23,563 nucleotides of DNA, from positions 1 to 23,563 of the forward strand of contig JABFWJ010000441.1 in the NCBI GenBank assembly GCA_013362295.1. The letters are read 5' to 3'. A model generated the notes under the pieces. It was not told the DNA's origin, ran no database searches, and saw only the letters and a program-made list of their open reading frames with translations. The DNA is from Thermoleophilia bacterium. GTDB taxonomy: Bacteria > Actinomycetota > Thermoleophilia > Gaiellales > Gaiellaceae. Position 1 is the first letter of the stretch. The number at the start of each line of letters is the position of its first letter. The position numbers and the translations under genes were made by a program. Positions 21,963-23,563 of the stretch are shown piece after piece.

Positions 21963-22846
21963 TCACCGAGGCCGTCTCGCGGCGGGTGCAGGAGCTGATC
22001 GCGGGCGGCACGGCGTTCGTGACGGCCACCGTCGTGCGCGCGCAGCGTCCGACGAGCGCGCAGGCGGGCGACGTCGCACTCGTGCTCGCCGACGGCACGA
22101 TCGAAGGCTTCGTCGGCGGGATGTGCGCACAGAGCAGCGTCCGCCTCTACGCACTGAAGGCACTCGAGTCCGGCGAGGCAGTCCTCCTGCGCATCCTCCC
22201 GGAAGGCTCCGCCGACCTCGGGGGCGAGGAGGGCGCGGTGACGGTTCAGAACACGTGTCTCTCCGGCGGGGCGATCGAGATCTTTCTCGACCCGGTCCTC
22301 CCTGCGCCGCGCGTGCGCGTCGTCGGCGACACACCGGTCGCCGCCGCAATCGTCTCGCTCGGCGCGCCGCTCGGGCTCGACGTCGCACCCGGTGAGTCGT
22401 CGCCCGGCGACCTGGCACTCGTCGTCGCGGCTCACGAGCACGGCGAGGTCGACGCCCTGCGGCGCGGTCTGGAGGCGCGCGTCCCCTACGTCGGGCTCGT
22501 CGCGAGCCGCCGGCGCGGGGCCGGCGTGCTGGACGAGTTGCGGGCGGCGGGCGTCTCAGAGCAGGAGCTCGCGCACGTCGACGTCCCGGCCGGGATCGAC
22601 ATCGGCTCGCGCACGCCGCCGGAGATCGCGCTCTCGATCCTCGCCGCGATCGTCGCGGTGCGCCGCGCCGACCGTCGCGCGAGCGTCGAGCCTCCACCGC
22701 TCGCGATCGACCGCGTCTGCGGGATGACCGTCGCCGCCGTCCCCGGCACGCCCTCGCTCGAGTACGAGGGCGAGACCCTGTACTTCTGCTGCGAGGGCTG
22801 CGCGGCGAGGTTCGAGGAGCAACACGGCGTCGTGACTCGGGCATGA
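21959..22846 (+). CDS. XdhC/CoxF-family maturation protein fused to a YHS metal-binding domain
   Basis: 295 aa. XdhC-type proteins bind molybdenum cofactor and help insert its sulfido (here perhaps Cu-sulfido) ligand. The N-terminal XdhC/CoxI domain ends in NTCLSGGAIEIFLDPVLP. The Rossmann-like C-terminal XdhC domain runs from RVRVVGDTPVAAAI to DVPAGIDIGSRTPPEIALSILAAI. Residues ~251-292 are a YHS domain (DRVCGMTVAA, then YEGETLYFCCEGCAARFEEQHG), a Cys-rich fold found in copper and heavy-metal handling proteins. It is coupled to coxL and coxD by ATGA overlaps. The fusion suggests a link to Cu delivery, which is inference. Confidence 0.9.
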   Translation: MITEAVSRRVQELIAGGTAFVTATVVRAQRPTSAQAGDVALVLADGTIEGFVGGMCAQSSVRLYALKALESGEAVLLRILPEGSADLGGEEGAVTVQNTCLSGGAIEIFLDPVLPAPRVRVVGDTPVAAAIVSLGAPLGLDVAPGESSPGDLALVVAAHEHGEVDALRRGLEARVPYVGLVASRRRGAGVLDELRAAGVSEQELAHVDVPAGIDIGSRTPPEIALSILAAIVAVRRADRRASVEPPPLAIDRVCGMTVAAVPGTPSLEYEGETLYFCCEGCAARFEEQHGVVTRA

Positions 22847-23563
22847 GCGAGGTCGGCGCGCTCGTCCCGGACATCGAGACGCTCGCGCGACGACTCGCCG
22901 ACGTCGACTATCTCGTCGACGAAGGGCTCGCGACCTCGATGTTCCTCAGCCTCCGCCTACCGCAGCCGCTGCTGCTCGAGGGCGAGGCCGGGGTCGGCAA
23001 GACGGAGGCGGCGAAGTCGCTCGCGCTCGTGCTGGACACGCCGCTCGTTCGCCTGCAGTGCTACGAAGGCATCGACGCGGCCGAGGCGCTGTACGAGTGG
23101 AACTACCCGCGCCAGCTGCTGAGCATCCGCCTCGCGGACGCGCGGGGCGAGCCGCTCGGCGAGGAGGAGCTGTTCGGCCCGGGCTACCTCATCCGCCGGC
23201 CGCTGCTGCGTGCGCTCGAGCACCCCGGGCCGCGTCCGGCCGTGCTGCTGATCGACGAGATCGACCGCGCCGACGACGACTTCGAAGCCTTCCTGCTCGA
23301 GCTGCTCGCGGATGCGAGCGTGACGATCCCGGAGATCGGCACGGTCTCCGCGACGCACCCGCCGGCGATCGTGCTCACCTCGAACCGCACGCGCGATCTG
23401 CACGATGCCGTCAAGCGGCGCTGCCTCTACCACTGGATCCCCTACCCGTCGCCGCAGCGCGAGGTCGAGATCGTACGGCGGCGGGTCAAGGGCGCGTCGG
23501 AGACACTCGCGGTGCAGGTCGCGAACGCCGTCTCACGCCTGCGTGACAGCGACGTGCAGAAGC
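22843..23563 (+). CDS. coxD: MoxR-type AAA+ ATPase CoxD (3' end outside window)
   Basis: First 240 residues, the frame being open to the window edge. ATG 22843 overlaps the XdhC-YHS stop (ATGA). Walker A is GEAGVGKTEAAK from residue 47, Walker B VLLIDEIDRADDDF from 134, sensor 1 VLTSNRTRDL, and the MoxR-type DAVKRRCLYHWIPYP follows. In Oligotropha, CoxD is the chaperone needed to build the Cu-S-Mo centre of CO dehydrogenase, usually with the VWA protein CoxE, which would be expected just downstream. Confidence 0.92.
   Translation, partial: MSEVGALVPDIETLARRLADVDYLVDEGLATSMFLSLRLPQPLLLEGEAGVGKTEAAKSLALVLDTPLVRLQCYEGIDAAEALYEWNYPRQLLSIRLADARGEPLGEEELFGPGYLIRRPLLRALEHPGPRPAVLLIDEIDRADDDFEAFLLELLADASVTIPEIGTVSATHPPAIVLTSNRTRDLHDAVKRRCLYHWIPYPSPQREVEIVRRRVKGASETLAVQVANAVSRLRDSDVQK

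Overview
The window is high-GC bacterial DNA, densely packed with genes, many overlapping by 4 bp or less. PspA/PspAA/PspAB/HtpX, the NucS mismatch endonuclease, probable leaderless promoters (TANNNT 6-8 nt before the start codon) and a form I CO dehydrogenase together point to Actinomycetota. The style of the secreted Ig-like protein suggests class Thermoleophilia (Gaiellales/Solirubrobacterales); that placement is inference.

Layout. 1-1947 (+): the 3' end of a secreted protein, a strong hairpin, and a secreted protein with six Asp-boxes. 1968-5609 (-): a coupled operon of a polytopic membrane protein, a lipoprotein cytochrome c, a HAD phosphatase and serS. 5608-9013 (+): htpX, pspAB and a GT-C glycosyltransferase. 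9010-11023 (-): pspA, pspAA and an MDR-family NADP oxidoreductase. 11067-12625 (+): an O-methyltransferase, a tandem intergenic repeat and nucS. 12716-16355 (-): a secreted Ig-like protein, two coupled medium-chain dehydrogenases and a winged-helix protein resembling AlkZ-type DNA glycosylases. 16494-23563 (+): five small single-pass membrane proteins, then coxM, coxS, coxL, an XdhC-YHS fusion and the start of coxD (MoxR AAA+), which runs off the window.

The most interesting part is 16494 to the end. CoxL carries the form I signature AYRCSFR, so this should be a true aerobic CO dehydrogenase, feeding electrons from CO to the respiratory chain. The operon begins not with cox genes but with five genes for proteins having one N-terminal membrane helix and a short, probably cytoplasmic, helical tail. 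Four are joined by ATGA/GTGA overlaps, and the set runs into coxM with only 10- and 16-bp gaps. A good promoter (TGGACA, 17 bp, TAGTGT) lies directly before the first of them. I recognise no family for these proteins. Their position suggests a membrane anchor, assembly scaffold or electron-transfer platform for the enzyme, which is a hypothesis.

Secondary themes are an envelope-stress (Psp) set split into two opposed operons about 3 kb apart, two DNA-repair genes facing each other, and two genes whose natural start seems to be a non-ATG/GTG/TTG codon.
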